Shown piece by piece: positions 1 to 9,924 of a DNA stretch of 64,000 nt (the stretch's first letter is position 1; each line of letters starts with the position of its first letter). The notes beneath the pieces were generated by a model, which did no database searches, was not told where the DNA came from, and worked only from the letters and a program-made list of their open reading frames with translations. Location of the stretch: the NCBI GenBank assembly GCA_013306675.1, contig JABLUY010000085.1:64435-128434 (forward strand), read 5' to 3'. The DNA comes from Thraustochytrium sp. TN22 (Eukaryota; Sar; Bigyra; Thraustochytrida; Thraustochytriidae). The position numbers and the translations under genes were made by a program.

Positions 1-1
1 C

Positions 2-127
2 AAGAAGCAGAATGCCGTCTTGGCGGCGGCGGCGGCGGCGGCTGCAGCTGCTGCAGATGCAGCTGGTGATGCTCATGCTGATGCTCATGATGGTTCGGAA
101 CAGCCGCCAGTAGGTCAGGGCGAGTAG
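2..127 (+). CDS. 3' end of an Ala-rich protein gene, cut by the window edge
   Basis: The frame from base 2 is open to a TAG at 125-127. It starts inside a KKQNAVL segment, runs through about ten alanines, then an Asp/Ala/His stretch (GDAHADAHDG) and ends EQPPVGQGE. No family can be assigned from 41 residues. The support is an open frame from the edge plus the fact that its last coding segment and 3' flank are copied again just downstream, as when a gene tail is locally duplicated. It could be a chance frame in a GCG/GAT-rich repeat, so confidence is low. Confidence 0.35.
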   Translation, partial: KKQNAVLAAAAAAAAAAADAAGDAHADAHDGSEQPPVGQGE

Positions 128-340
128 CCAAGCAAGCGGTCACCAGGCTTTCCCGGGGCGGGAAAGCTCTGCCCGCACTCACGGCGGCGGCGGCTGCAGC
201 TGATGCTCATGCTGATGCTCATGATGCTTCAAGGCGAGGAGCCAAGCAAGCGGTCACCAGGCTTTCCCGGGGGCGGGAAAGCTCTGCTCGTGCTGATGCT
301 CATGAAACTTCAAGGCGAGTAGCCGAGCAAGCGGGCCCTG
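25..340. repeat. Repeated gene-tail segment, two full copies and a partial third
   Basis: The unit holds a GCG run, a GATGCTCATGCTGATGCTCA block, a segment GCCAAGCAAGCGGTCACCAG and a GGCGGGAAAGCTCTGC block. The shared blocks lie at about 42-172 and 193-287, and a shortened third copy follows to about 340. The first copy overlaps the coding tail ending at 127; the others lie after its stop codon. Copies differ by a few bases, so the duplication is fairly recent. Confidence 0.7.
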
Positions 341-1414
341 CCTGCCCACACTCTCGTCAGAGTCCTTTTTATAATCATTTATCGTGTGCACTGTGCAGCG
401 TCTGTGCAGCCTTGCTGCTCCTCTCCTCCTCGTCCTCCTCGCATCAGCCAGCCAAGGCTGTGCAGCCACTGCAGCGGCGGCAGGCTCTGGCGTGTCACTA
501 ACCAGCCAGCCAGATTCACTTCACACCAGCCAGCCGAAGAGGCTCGTGCCCCTACCAGTGCCAGTGGGGCGCCGAGCACAAGCTCTCAAGCTCCCTCCCC
601 CGCAACTTACCCAGGAGTGGCTGCGGTGCACATCGGTACGAAGCGAGCCTTTCCTGTCGCCTGCAGTGTCAGCAGTGGCCAGCAATACAGCTCGTCTGTC
701 CGAGCCGAGCCGAGCCGAGCCGAGCCGAGCCGAGCCCGAGCCCGAGCCTGGGCCCAAGCCCAAGCCCAAGCCCAGCCCAAGCCCAAGCCAAGCTCGCCGA
801 GGTCAAGGTCAAGGTCAAGATCCGCTCGTCCACCTGACGACGTCGGACCAGCGCAGCACGTACATCCAGATCTCCGCGCGTGGACCGGCCGCGTCTGCGA
901 AGACTCCGTTCTCCTCTCGCTCTCAGGCTCCGTGGCCACCACCAGCCTCGCCGGGCTGCTCCCAAGGGCCTGGTTTGCCGCCGCGTCGTCGCGTCGCCGC
1001 GCCGCTTCCCGTTCTCCGCCGAGGCCTGCGGCGCGGCCGACTTGCCGCTCGGACCTCGCTTCGATTCGCTTCGATTGCAGCGTCCTTGCTCGGGTTTGGA
1101 CTGGTTGATCGGCCGCTGGGATCGATTTGATCGAGCCTGCCGGAGCTGGTCTCGGCCGCCGGTGGTTGCGCGCTGGACGGGGCGGTTCCCGCGTTCCAGC
1201 GGCTCCGGGCGCTCCAGGGGTTCCGGCGTTCCGCGCGCGGCTGCGGGGCACGCGCGGTGGGCGCAAGTGGGGTAAAGGCCGCGCAAGTGGGGAAAGCGTG
1301 GCCGCGCAAGTAGGCGCGCCGCGCGCAAGTGAGACTAAAGGCGCGTGCCGCTCGATCGCATCAAATACCGATTCCCGGCAGAAAGCGCGGGCGAGAACGG
1401 CGGCGCCCTCTCGC

Positions 1415-1454
<40 letters not shown>

Positions 1455-1659
1455 GCGCGGGCGGCGGCGCGGCGGCGTGCTCTCCCCCTTCCCGCGGCGG
1501 CGGCGCGGGCCCCTCTGGGCGCTGGGTTCCTCCATCCATCCATCCATTGATTGGTGTTCCTCCCTCGCTCCCGCTCGTCTCGTCTCGTCTCGTCTCGTCT
1601 TCACTCGACTCCGCTCGACTCCGCTCGCTCGCGCGCGCGCGCAGGTCGTCCCTCGCGCG
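341..1659. other. Upstream non-coding stretch with pentamer, hexamer and trinucleotide repeats
   Basis: No gene is supported here. The stretch carries a GAGCC pentamer run (about 697-735), a CCCAAG hexamer run and AAGGTC repeats up to about 820, a GGC run (about 1418-1452), a CCAT run near 1530-1548 and a CTCGT run (about 1577-1605). Long open frames on both strands here are explained by GC-rich simple repeats. The last 300 bases probably hold the promoter and leader of the gene starting at 1660. Confidence 0.5.
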
Positions 1660-2409
1660 ATGGAGCGGCTGCGCAGGCTGAGCACGCGGCGGCAGCAGGG
1701 CGCCGGGGCGGCGTCGGCGTCGTCAGCGGCGGCGGCGGGGTCGACGGCCGGGACGGCGGCGACGGCGTCGCGCGCGTCGCGGCGGTCGCTGGTGCGGCGC
1801 ACGAGCGCGTCGCGGCAGGCCATGGCGTCGCGCGCGTCGCAGGCGCGCAACGGCTGGCGGCGGAGAAGCTCGCGCATGACGGGCTACTTCCGGCGCGGCG
1901 TGGCGACGACGCGCCGCGAGGCGGACGCCGCGGCCGACCAGGAGGAGGAGGCGCTCCCGCTCGAGGAGCGCGGCTTCCGCCGCCGGCTCAGCAGGCATCA
2001 TTCGCGCCACAACAATATGCGCGCTGAGGACTCCGCGCCCGTGACGCCCGTGCCGGGCGGCCTGCTCCAGGCGTACCTGGGCGGCGAGGAGCTGCGGCTC
2101 CCGCGCCGCACGGGGAGCTTCTCCTCGGCCGCCTCCTCGGGCGGCGGCAGCAGCTACCTTGCGCCCTCGCTGCTCGAGTCCTCGCGTGCGCCTTCCCTCT
2201 CGCGCTTCCATGTTGCTCCGGATGCGCGCTCCTCGCTGCACTCGCGCAGTCTCTCTGTGCGCACCGAGCAGGCGCGGAGGCGCTTCCAGGACGAGGAGGA
2301 CGAGGAAGTTGACGATGCTCCTTCGGCGGACCGCACCCGCGGCGACGCTGAGAACGACTACCACGCCTATCTCGCCAAGCGGAATGGCCGCAAGTCCCTT
2401 TACCTTTGA
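1660..2409 (+). CDS. Ser/Arg-rich basic protein, probable phosphoprotein, function unknown
   Basis: A 249-residue protein with no domain I recognise. The N-terminal half is very basic and holds many Arg-Arg-x-Ser type sites (RRLS at residues 5-8, then RRSL, RRTS, RRSS, RRLS and RRTGS further on), the classic target pattern of basophilic kinases such as PKA. A short acidic stretch (EEEALPLEE) and a Ser/Gly-rich middle follow, then an acidic DEEDEEVDD patch and a basic end (KRNGRKSLYL). There is no signal peptide or membrane segment. The start is the ATG at 1660; the frame is open further upstream, but only through a glycine run encoded by a GGC repeat. Codon use is strongly GC-biased like its neighbours. 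It may be a regulatory or cytoskeleton-associated disordered protein; that is a guess. Confidence 0.65.
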   Translation: MERLRRLSTRRQQGAGAASASSAAAAGSTAGTAATASRASRRSLVRRTSASRQAMASRASQARNGWRRRSSRMTGYFRRGVATTRREADAAADQEEEALPLEERGFRRRLSRHHSRHNNMRAEDSAPVTPVPGGLLQAYLGGEELRLPRRTGSFSSAASSGGGSSYLAPSLLESSRAPSLSRFHVAPDARSSLHSRSLSVRTEQARRRFQDEEDEEVDDAPSADRTRGDAENDYHAYLAKRNGRKSLYL

Positions 2410-3572
2410 GATTCTTCTCCCCTTCATTTCGGCCTTTGGATTCCACAAGCGCCTGTGCACTGCGCCCTGCCTCGATGTCCTCGTTGAGCATTCGAGCGTG
2501 CGTGCTATACCCTAGTTCCTGTTCACCACTTTTCTTTCTCGTTGATTTTTCATCCTTTTGATGCTGATGACGCTGATGATGCTGATGACGCCGATGACGC
2601 TGATGATAACGTTGCTGATGAGTCAAAGGAGCTCCTTCTGGCAGAGGCGAAACTCGTGAGTCTTTACGCTTCGACTGGGCACGATTCTGTGTACCGAGCT
2701 GCTCGCTCCAGACCAGAACCGGCCCTTCCTTCCCCTTCGGCCTGACATCTCCACCGTGTGGAAATGATGCAGTGCAGTACGTGGCACGAGTTGGTTCAGA
2801 CTCAGTGACTCACATAAGTTTGTCGAGTCGAGAGGGGCCCAATCCCGGCAGCGGGTCTCTCTCTCTGTCAATGACAACGCTCAACGGTGTTTTCCCCGCA
2901 TCCATGAAACGGGTCCACCCGCTATGGAGGGCCTGTCACTTCTTGGCCCGGAAATGGTGGTAGTCTCTCTCAGCTCGCTCTCTGCCTGCACTTTTCCACG
3001 AGCCTCTGCCTCGGTCTGGCTTCGCATGGACGCCGCGGCTTTGACTGTAAACGACCCACCTCGGCCGGCCGAAGCCGAACGACCGGCCATCCGTCCTTCC
3101 ATCAATCCATCCATCCACCCATCCAGCCGCCCGCCCGCCCGCTCCTTGAATTGGCCGCCCGCGTTCATGCACTACACAGTGGCGGCGCCAACCAATGCTC
3201 CGCCGTTGCCGACCTTGCGCACCGTTGAAGACCCCCACAAGGCACCCCGAAGCAGCCCTTTCGCACCCAGTGAGCCCCGTCCACGCAGCCGTACTGTCAA
3301 AGCTGGGACGCACGGTGACGGCCCCCACTCAACCCACTGAGCCCGAGGCCCCGCAGCGCTCCACCACGTGCGCATCGGAGCGCCAGTGGCGGTGTGGAGG
3401 GCGCCGGTGGCCCGCGGCGCAAGACACAGGATCGAGGCGGCGGCGGCCGACAAGGGCGGCAGATTGGCCATCAGCGTCGCGGCGAGCGAAATCGGGGCGC
3501 GCGCGCGGGCGGGCGGCGGCGACGGCGAGGGCGAGTGCGCGTGCGCGCAGGCGCCTCGGAGCGAGAGCGAGG
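2410..3572. other. Intergenic stretch with GATGAC and CCAT/CCGC microsatellites
   Basis: No convincing gene. A GATGAC/GATGCT repeat lies at about 2558-2615 and a CCAT run grading into CCGCCCG at about 3095-3145. The frame of the downstream permease is open back to 3195, but that extension is Arg/Ala-rich, lacks permease features and is unlikely to be translated. Confidence 0.5.
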
Positions 3573-5084
3573 ATGGCGCCGCGCGGGTCGGAGGGCTCGT
3601 GGCTGGAGCGCACGTTTCGGCTGCGCGAGCGCGGCACGACAGCGCACAGCGAGTTCCGTGCAGGCACGGCGACCTTCCTGACGATGGCGTACATCCTGCT
3701 GCTCAACGCGGAGATCCTGGGCAAGCCGCACACGGGGCTGGAGCCGACGGACGTGGTGATCGGCACGGCCGTGTCGTCGGCGCTGGGGTCCTTCATCGTG
3801 GGCTACTTTGCGAACCTGCCGTTTGGGCTGGCGCCAGGCCTGGGTCTCAGCGCGTATCTGAGCTATGGCCTCATCAAGGGCAAGAACATCCCGTGGGAGG
3901 GCGCGCTGACGAGCGCCTTTGTGGCTGGCCTCATCATGACGGTGCTGGCCATCACGCACATGAGCAACATGGCGATGCGCTTCATCCCGGTCACCATCAA
4001 GATCGCAACGGTCATCGGCATGGGCCTCCTGCTCACCTTCATCGGCATGCAGACGGTGCAGCTGGTCGTGGCGTCCAGCGACGACAGCCTGGTCAAGCTC
4101 GGCCCGCTGGACCGGCCCGAGCTCTGGATCTCGCTCGCCGGCCTGCTGCTGCAGGCGACCCTCACGCACCACCAGATCAAGGGCGGCGTGGTCATCGGCA
4201 TCATGGTCATCACCGTCATCATGTGGGCCATCCGCGACCAGTGGCCGACCCGCATCGTGGAGCTGCCCATTGAGCAGTCGCCCGCCTACCGCGAGGCCAC
4301 TCGCTTCGACCTGGTCACCGAGGACCCGGGCCTGTACACGCCCGGCGTGCTGGCGTTCTTGCTCGTTGGCGTCTTTGACGTCTCCGGCGTCATGTTCGGC
4401 CTGGCCCACCTCGCCGGCCTGCACCACGAGGAAGAGAACGGCCACGTCACCGTGCCCAAGTCCGAGTGGGTCTTCCTCGCCGCCGGCGTCTCCACCATGG
4501 TGGCGGCCGTGCTCGGCTGCAGCCCCATCATCGTCCACATCGAGAGCGCCGCCGGCATCAAGGAGGGCGGCCGCACCGGCCTCTCGGCCTGCGTCGTGTC
4601 CGGCTGGTTCCTGCTCAGCCTCTTCTTCGCGCCGCTGCTCGGCAGCATCCCGCAGGAGGCCACCGCGCCCGTCGTCATTCTCATCGGCGCCTCCATGATG
4701 GGCCAGGCCTCCGAGATCGACTGGAAGCAGATGCGCATCGCCGTGCCCGCCTTCCTTACGCTCTCCGTCATGCCCTTTACCTTCTCCATCCCGAACGGCA
4801 TCGCCTTTGGGCTCGCCTCCAACCTCATCCTCCACATCACCTGCGGCTCCTGGCTCGACAAGACCGAGGACGAGGAGTACGACTCGCTGCCCACCACCAA
4901 CGGCAGCACCAACGGCCCTATCCTCAACCAGTCCGCCGCCACCGTCTCCTACGGTGCTGCCGACGCCTCGCCGCGCTCCAAGATGCCGCGCTCCGCGAGC
5001 ACCGCCTCGTACGAGGGCTTTGTTCGCTCGCCCACGCTCGTCCTCCGCAAGGAGGCCTACAGCGGGCCTCGCATGCAGCTGTGA
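3573..5084 (+). CDS. AzgA-type purine (adenine/guanine/hypoxanthine) permease
   Basis: A 503-residue plasma-membrane transporter of the AzgA branch of nucleobase permeases, expected to import purines with protons. The family hallmarks are present in order: an N-terminal amphipathic segment, GTATFLTMAYILLLNAEIL (residues 31-49), GLAPGLGLSAYLSYG (85-99), VGVFDVSGVMFGLAHLAG (265-282) and GCSPIIVHIESAAGIKEGG (315-333) followed by RTGLSA. These correspond to the conserved substrate-site helices of the family. About a dozen hydrophobic segments can be counted, ending near residue 425; a 75-residue hydrophilic, Ser-rich tail follows. The length is normal. The ATG at 3573 is chosen because it lies just before the first conserved segment; the upstream in-frame extension is low-complexity. 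It converges with the TTL-like gene. Which purine it prefers cannot be read from the sequence. Confidence 0.93.
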   Translation: MAPRGSEGSWLERTFRLRERGTTAHSEFRAGTATFLTMAYILLLNAEILGKPHTGLEPTDVVIGTAVSSALGSFIVGYFANLPFGLAPGLGLSAYLSYGLIKGKNIPWEGALTSAFVAGLIMTVLAITHMSNMAMRFIPVTIKIATVIGMGLLLTFIGMQTVQLVVASSDDSLVKLGPLDRPELWISLAGLLLQATLTHHQIKGGVVIGIMVITVIMWAIRDQWPTRIVELPIEQSPAYREATRFDLVTEDPGLYTPGVLAFLLVGVFDVSGVMFGLAHLAGLHHEEENGHVTVPKSEWVFLAAGVSTMVAAVLGCSPIIVHIESAAGIKEGGRTGLSACVVSGWFLLSLFFAPLLGSIPQEATAPVVILIGASMMGQASEIDWKQMRIAVPAFLTLSVMPFTFSIPNGIAFGLASNLILHITCGSWLDKTEDEEYDSLPTTNGSTNGPILNQSAATVSYGAADASPRSKMPRSASTASYEGFVRSPTLVLRKEAYSGPRMQL

Positions 5085-5344
5085 GGGGGTGAAAGGACGA
5101 GGCCAAGGAAGTCGAGGAGACTCACTTCTCAAGTGCGCGCTCACCAAAGCTTGTGCTCTACCACCGCTAGTTCGGGAGAGCGCATTCATGGAGTGGGTCT
5201 TTTCTGGTGGCAAGCCGGAGGCGAGATTGCGAGTCTCAAGCCCATGTAGTAGCAGAATCAGCAAACGTACGTACAACAACACCGATGAGATAGGCTGCAA
5301 GTGCAAACAAAGATTTGATTCGGTGACGATCAGAGAGAGAGAGA

Positions 5345-5650
5345 GAGCGAAGGAAGTTGAGGGGATGGACTCGGATTTTCTGCATGGGCACCCAGGCTGA
5401 TATCCTGCACGTTGGGCTGTCACCGAGTGCACTACCTTCAACACGCGCATCTTCTTGCAGACACGCTCCGACAAGGCTCTGCATCCAGTCATCGTCAGAC
5501 CAGATTTGAGGGAATGGACTCGGACTTTCTGCATGCTCACCCTAGCTGATCCTCTGCACGTTGTTGAGCTATCACCTCCGCACCTGGGACGACTTGCCCA
5601 GCGCCACCGAGTGCACTACCTCCAGCGCGCGCATCTTCTTGCAGACGTAG
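5345..5650. repeat. Imperfect tandem duplication in the spacer between two convergent genes
   Basis: Two copies of a unit of roughly 155 bp lie at about 5345-5470 and 5513-5650. Both contain a GGACTCGGA-TTTTCTGCATG type block, CTGCACGTTG, ACCGAGTGCACTACCT and GCGCATCTTCTTGCAGAC. On the minus strand both copies read a similar short peptide (VCKKMR, VVHSV), but neither forms a gene. A GA run precedes the first copy. The rest of 5085-5801 shows no gene. Confidence 0.65.
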
Positions 5651-5801
5651 CCATGGATAGACTCGCGCTCGCAAAGGCTCTGCACGCAGGCATGGTCGGA
5701 CCCCGTCTTGAAAAGCGCGAAGAAGTTTTCCTTTGCTTTGTAAGTTTTGCTTTGCTTTGCTTTGTAAGTACTTGTAAACATGGGTCGCAGCGCACATTCT
5801 T

Positions 5802-7586
5802 TCAAGGCTCCTCGGAAACGCCGGGTTCGTAAATGGCGTCAAGCTGGTGGTTGTGCGACTTGACGACGGTGGCGCGCTCGAGGGCGGTGACGAACTGGTG
5901 GATCTTAAAGGTGCCAGTGGCGGAGCCGTAAGGGAACTTGCCCTCGAGGTGCTTGATGAAGTCAGTGTAGTAGGAGCCCTTGTGGTGCGGGTACATGCGG
6001 CGGAAGCCGCCAATGTTCTGCTGCTCCTTCTTGGACTCAAGGAGGTACTCGAGGTCCATGTTGCGCAGGCAAATGTCGTCGCTGGAGCCGCAGCCGCTGG
6101 ACTGGTAGCCAATCTGGTAGCCGGAGAGCTCAAGGTCGGTGAGGTCCTTGGCAAGGGCGCGCGCGAAAGAGTCGCGCGAGTAGAGAATGTGGACGAGATC
6201 GCGCGTCATGGAGCGCTTGGTAAAGTCATACTGCGAGTGAGCCTCGCCGGACTGCTGCATGGAGGGCTCGCCGTTGACCTCAATGATGCGCGGCACGAGG
6301 TCATCGTCGACGATGACGTCGACACCGAGGAGCTGGTAGCAGTTGACGCAGGTGAAGTCGTTCTGGAGCTTCTTGAACTGCTTGACAAAGGCCGGCTCGG
6401 CCGCCAGCATGACCTGCACGACGGCGCGCTCGATACGCTCCCAGAGGTCGTCCGGGTCGATGCCGGTGTCCTTGAGGTAGGTGTACACCTTGGGGAAGGG
6501 CCAGGTGAGGTCCTCGACGGCGACACCGGCCTTCTTGTTGACGGAGGTGTTGGTGAGGAAGGAGGTGGCCTTGCCGCCGGCCTTGGCGTTGGCCTCATAC
6601 TTGGAGGAGGCGAAGCGGACAAGGCCGTCCCGGTACATGTAGATGCGCAGCGGCGAGACCGAGGTGACCAGCACGTAGGTGCGCATGTCCCACTTGCGCT
6701 CGTTGATGAGAAACGGGTTGGGCAGGTAGGTCTGCACGACGATCTCGTCGGACTCGGGGAACTTGGACTTCCAGTTCGACAGCTGGCGCCAGTTGTCCAT
6801 GACGATAATGCCGTTACCCTCACCACGGTCAGTGGGCTTGAGAATGAAGGAGCTGTGCGCGTACATGGTCTTGGACTCCTGGATCAGGTAGTTGAAGTCC
6901 GCAGGCAGCACCCAGCACGGGAAGACGAACTCGCGCTGCAGCGGGAAGCCGCGAATCGCCGTGGCCATGGTGTCGCAGAAGCGATCCTTGTTCCACAGCG
7001 TCTTGCGCAGGCCGTACAGGCGCGACACGCGCTGGTAGCGCTTGAGCACCGGGAGGTCAGCGGGCTCGATGCAGTGCGACTTGCCGTCGAAGAGGTCCAG
7101 GCACTTCATCACCGTCCAGTCGCTGAACTTGCCGGCCTGCAGCTCGTGCTTGGTCGTCTGCACGATCTCGTGGTGCGCGCGGTGGAAGGTGTAGTCCCAG
7201 ATGTCGTAGTCGCGCTTGAGGATGAAGTTGATGCCCACCGCCACCACCTTTTGCGTCGTGGACGGCGGCTTGATGTCGCGCTCCGTCTTCTCCAGCAGCG
7301 CCAGCACGTCCATCACGCGCTCCGAGTCGAAGCGCCGGTGCTCCTCGTGGTGGTGCCCGGCCGGCACGGTGTCCTCCTCGCCGCCGCCCTCCTCGTCGCC
7401 GCGCAGCGCCATGCGCGACTCCGTGAAAGTGCGTCGCAGGTGCTGCACCACCCACACGTTCACCGCCAGCGCGCCCACGGCCGCCAGCAGGATGAGCACC
7501 TTGACCACGCCCCAGAGCCCGGCGCCCGCGCCGCCGCCGCCGCCGCTGCCGGCTCCATCGCCCTTGCGCACGTCGCGCTTCTTCAT
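5802..7586 (-). CDS. Tubulin-tyrosine-ligase-like (TTL domain) protein with N-terminal membrane anchor
   Basis: A 594-residue ATP-grasp ligase of the TTL family, whose members add amino acids (Tyr, Glu or Gly) to protein ends or side chains, mostly on tubulin. The family signatures are clear: KPTDRGEGNGI (250-260) for ATP binding, DMRTYVLVTSVSPLRIYMYR (300-319), GVDVIVDDDLVP (421-432) and the metal-binding IIEVNGEPS (434-442). Unusually, the protein opens with a basic, Gly-rich stretch and a single hydrophobic segment (about 24-47, VVKVLILLAAVGALAVNVWV), with no cleavage-like site. This looks like a type II signal anchor, which would put the enzyme domain in the secretory lumen. A Glu/His-rich linker (65-85) follows. 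The start is the ATG at 7584-7586. It converges with the purine permease. The tubulin substrate is therefore uncertain. Confidence 0.85.
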   Translation of the reverse strand: MKKRDVRKGDGAGSGGGGGAGAGLWGVVKVLILLAAVGALAVNVWVVQHLRRTFTESRMALRGDEEGGGEEDTVPAGHHHEEHRRFDSERVMDVLALLEKTERDIKPPSTTQKVVAVGINFILKRDYDIWDYTFHRAHHEIVQTTKHELQAGKFSDWTVMKCLDLFDGKSHCIEPADLPVLKRYQRVSRLYGLRKTLWNKDRFCDTMATAIRGFPLQREFVFPCWVLPADFNYLIQESKTMYAHSSFILKPTDRGEGNGIIVMDNWRQLSNWKSKFPESDEIVVQTYLPNPFLINERKWDMRTYVLVTSVSPLRIYMYRDGLVRFASSKYEANAKAGGKATSFLTNTSVNKKAGVAVEDLTWPFPKVYTYLKDTGIDPDDLWERIERAVVQVMLAAEPAFVKQFKKLQNDFTCVNCYQLLGVDVIVDDDLVPRIIEVNGEPSMQQSGEAHSQYDFTKRSMTRDLVHILYSRDSFARALAKDLTDLELSGYQIGYQSSGCGSSDDICLRNMDLEYLLESKKEQQNIGGFRRMYPHHKGSYYTDFIKHLEGKFPYGSATGTFKIHQFVTALERATVVKSHNHQLDAIYEPGVSEEP

Positions 7587-8057
7587 GCCGCCGCCGCCGC
7601 CGCCCGGCGCCGGCCGCCCCAGTCGCTGCGCGCCCGCCGCGCCGCGCCGCCGCCGCCCGCGCGCCGCTCGCCCGGCGACGAAGCTTTGCTCTCCTCGACT
7701 CTGATTTGATTTGCTTTTGCTGTGCCTGCCTCCGTGACGAGGCCCGTGACTTGCTCAGCTGCCAGTGGTGGTGGGATAAAACAACTCGGACTCGGACCGA
7801 CTCGGACTCGGGCTCACTCTGGCAGTCAGGCCGACCAAACCTTTCCAATATCCCAATCCCATCGCCCTAGACGGAGTTTAATCAGGATAGCCATATTATC
7901 CCTAGTAAATCGGCTCTCCTGCTTGCGCTCGACTGACCTGTTGCTATCATGATTCTAATCATTTTTGGAACTTTCAACTACTGGGTTTGTATGGAAGCGT
8001 AAAGTGTTGGTCACTTCCGACTGGCCTGTGCGGATGCTGAGGCCAACTTGGGCTGCA
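7587..8057. other. Spacer with promoter region of the TTL-like gene and an AT-richer patch
   Basis: No gene seen. The first part is the GC-rich leader of the TTL-like gene, followed by a GACTCGGACTCGG-type repeat near 7785-7820. Bases about 7860-8010 are clearly AT-richer than their surroundings and lie between the core genes and the transposon remnant. This patch may include the transposon's end, but I cannot find a convincing matching inverted repeat at the other side. Confidence 0.4.
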
Positions 8058-9924
8058 TCAAGGGCACGATGGACTCGTGCTGAGGCTGCTGCGAGAGGAT
8101 CTTGAACTATGGCTTGATGGGGTGTCGGTGTAGCTGGCTTGGGCTACGTGGTCGTTCCTGCTCTGCGCTGTAGGGGTACCGGACGAGGCACTGGCGCTGC
8201 TCGAATCGACATGATCGAGGCAAATGGGCGAAGGTGTTCCGTTGACGTTTGTCTTGCGCTTCTTGAAGCCTTCGTGAGGCTCGACGCGCACGCGCGTGTG
8301 CCACTTGGAAAAGCAGGTTGTGCGTTCATTCTTTCTCATGAACACGTGCAGAGGCACACCGCAGATGGTGCAACGACGGTGCGTTTGCTTGCCGCAGATG
8401 ACGCAGAGCCGCTTGGCGGGAATCCTCTTGTTGTTGGCGTTGAAGGATGCCTTTCCCGCTGCCTCTGAGTCATGTTGCAGTGCGGCATCGAGGCGGATGT
8501 CGCGGGCTTGGCCGTGGTTGAAGAACTTCTGCAACTCGGGGGTTCGCTTGCGCTTACCGGCGGTCACGAGGTCCCTCGCCGCTTCCCTGGTGAGCCCAGT
8601 GGGCTTGGGCATGCTTGGCTGCATGTTGAACTCCACCTGCGCCGTATCGAGCTGCCTGCTCCTGTAGACGTGACGGACCATGTCGACAGTGAGGCGGAAC
8701 GAGACAGTGCTGAGCGCTTCAGAGCGGTTCACCTTGTCGCGGAGGGCCTTTAGCCCGTCGCTGTCTTCGAGGTTGCTCTTCCTCGCAGCCTGTAAGTAGC
8801 GGTAGACCACGATGGCGTTGACAACGAGCTGCTTGTACGTGCGCAACGCGATGTTCTGGTCGCAGCTCAGATTCATGCACTGCGTGTTGGTGATCTGCTC
8901 CACGTACTGTGTGCTTCCGTCGACGCCGCCCTTTGCGACGTTGTATAGCTCCTGCGGTAAGCACTTGATGACATGCACGGGCCGCATGGGCCCCTTCAGA
9001 GCGACAAGCTTGCGCATGGCGCGCCACAGCCGGAAGTGCGAGCTCAGCACCGCCCCCTCCTCCTCGCCGAAGATGGCAGGTGGCTTGGGCGGCGCACCCG
9101 CTGTCGATGCTCTGGTGCGCCCATGTCGTGAGCTTGTCCGCCCACGGTTTCAGAGCGCGCTCCATGGCGAGCCGGGCGTCCGGAGGCACTTCAACGAGGC
9201 AGGCGTACAAACACGAACTCGTGCTGGCAGCAACGTAGAGCACGTGATCGATTTGGAGGACCACAGCTTGGTGCAAGACTTGCGCGCGGTGCTCGGCAGG
9301 TATGGCCTTCCACCAAGTCTCGTCCCCCACGTGTTCATCTGGGTGCTCACGATACGTGCGTCTACCGCGCCTCCAGGCGCGACGCGCGTCTTGATCTCGA
9401 CGCTGCATAGTACTGACGATGCGTCGCACTCCGCGCCTGGAAGCCGGACGCGAGCGACTCCATCCGGCGAGACTGCGAGCCCCGGAACGGTCTTGTGCTG
9501 AATGAGGCCGACCTCGAACATGCACTCGCACCACGCGTCGGTTCGTCGACCAACGCAAGTATGTCTTCGAAGTCTTGCTGCGCAGCGGCCTCAGCACGAG
9601 CATCCTCGTCGCCAAGCTCCTCTCCTTCTTCGTCTTCGTCCCCTGTGTCCCGCTTGTCCAGGGGCACGAACTCGCTGTCGCTGTCGCTGTCGCTGTCGTC
9701 CTCCACGCGGTGGTTAGGCCTCGCCGATGCCATGATGTCGCAGTGCGGGCCCGACTCCACGTCCAAGCGCTGCGGCAGGGGCGTGCGAGCTGAGAGCAGG
9801 CACAAGGCACCCGCCAGGGCCGCCTGCAGCCGCGCGCCGCAGCGCCTGCGGCTCCAGCGCGCTCCGCGACGAAGTCGCGCGCGAGCTCCCCCCAAAGCCG
9901 CTCTGGGCGAACTGCCGAGCTCAT
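8058..9924 (-). pseudogene. Broken transposon gene: YqaJ-type nuclease plus PiggyBac-like transposase C-terminus
   Basis: Read on the minus strand, the pieces are: an N-terminal start (MSSAVRPERLWGELARDF, from 9924); an acidic Ser/Asp stretch (about 9733-9500); a nuclease core with SPDG and CSVEIKTRV (about 9520-9330); its continuation HRAQVLHQAVVLQIDHVLYV (about 9300-9220); and, from 9050, a block with YNVAKGGVDGSTQY and a zinc-ribbon-like end, CVICGKQTHRRCTICGVPLH then CFSKWHT. The D...E-x-K and Q-x2-H pattern is that of YqaJ-like recombinase nucleases. The GGVD block and Cys/His end match the PiggyBac-like (DDE_Tnp_1_7) C-terminus. These parts lie in three different frames, so the gene is not intact; about three frame changes are needed by inspection. 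The catalytic first half of the DDE domain is not visible. It marks the left edge of the accessory block. Confidence 0.7.

Noticed and set aside
3471-5540. 689-codon open frame on the minus strand opposite the purine permease
   Set aside because: It is the mirror of a highly GC3-biased gene; its composition (Asp/Glu/His/Gly-rich, no domain) is that of an antisense shadow.
5847-7709. 620-codon plus-strand frame opposite the TTL-like gene
   Set aside because: Antisense shadow; Val/Leu/Asp-rich with no recognisable domain, while the minus strand carries clear TTL motifs.
9150-9521. YqaJ-like nuclease as evidence of prophage or viral DNA
   Set aside because: It is continuous in order with a PiggyBac-like transposase tail in a eukaryotic setting, so a DNA transposon is the simpler reading.
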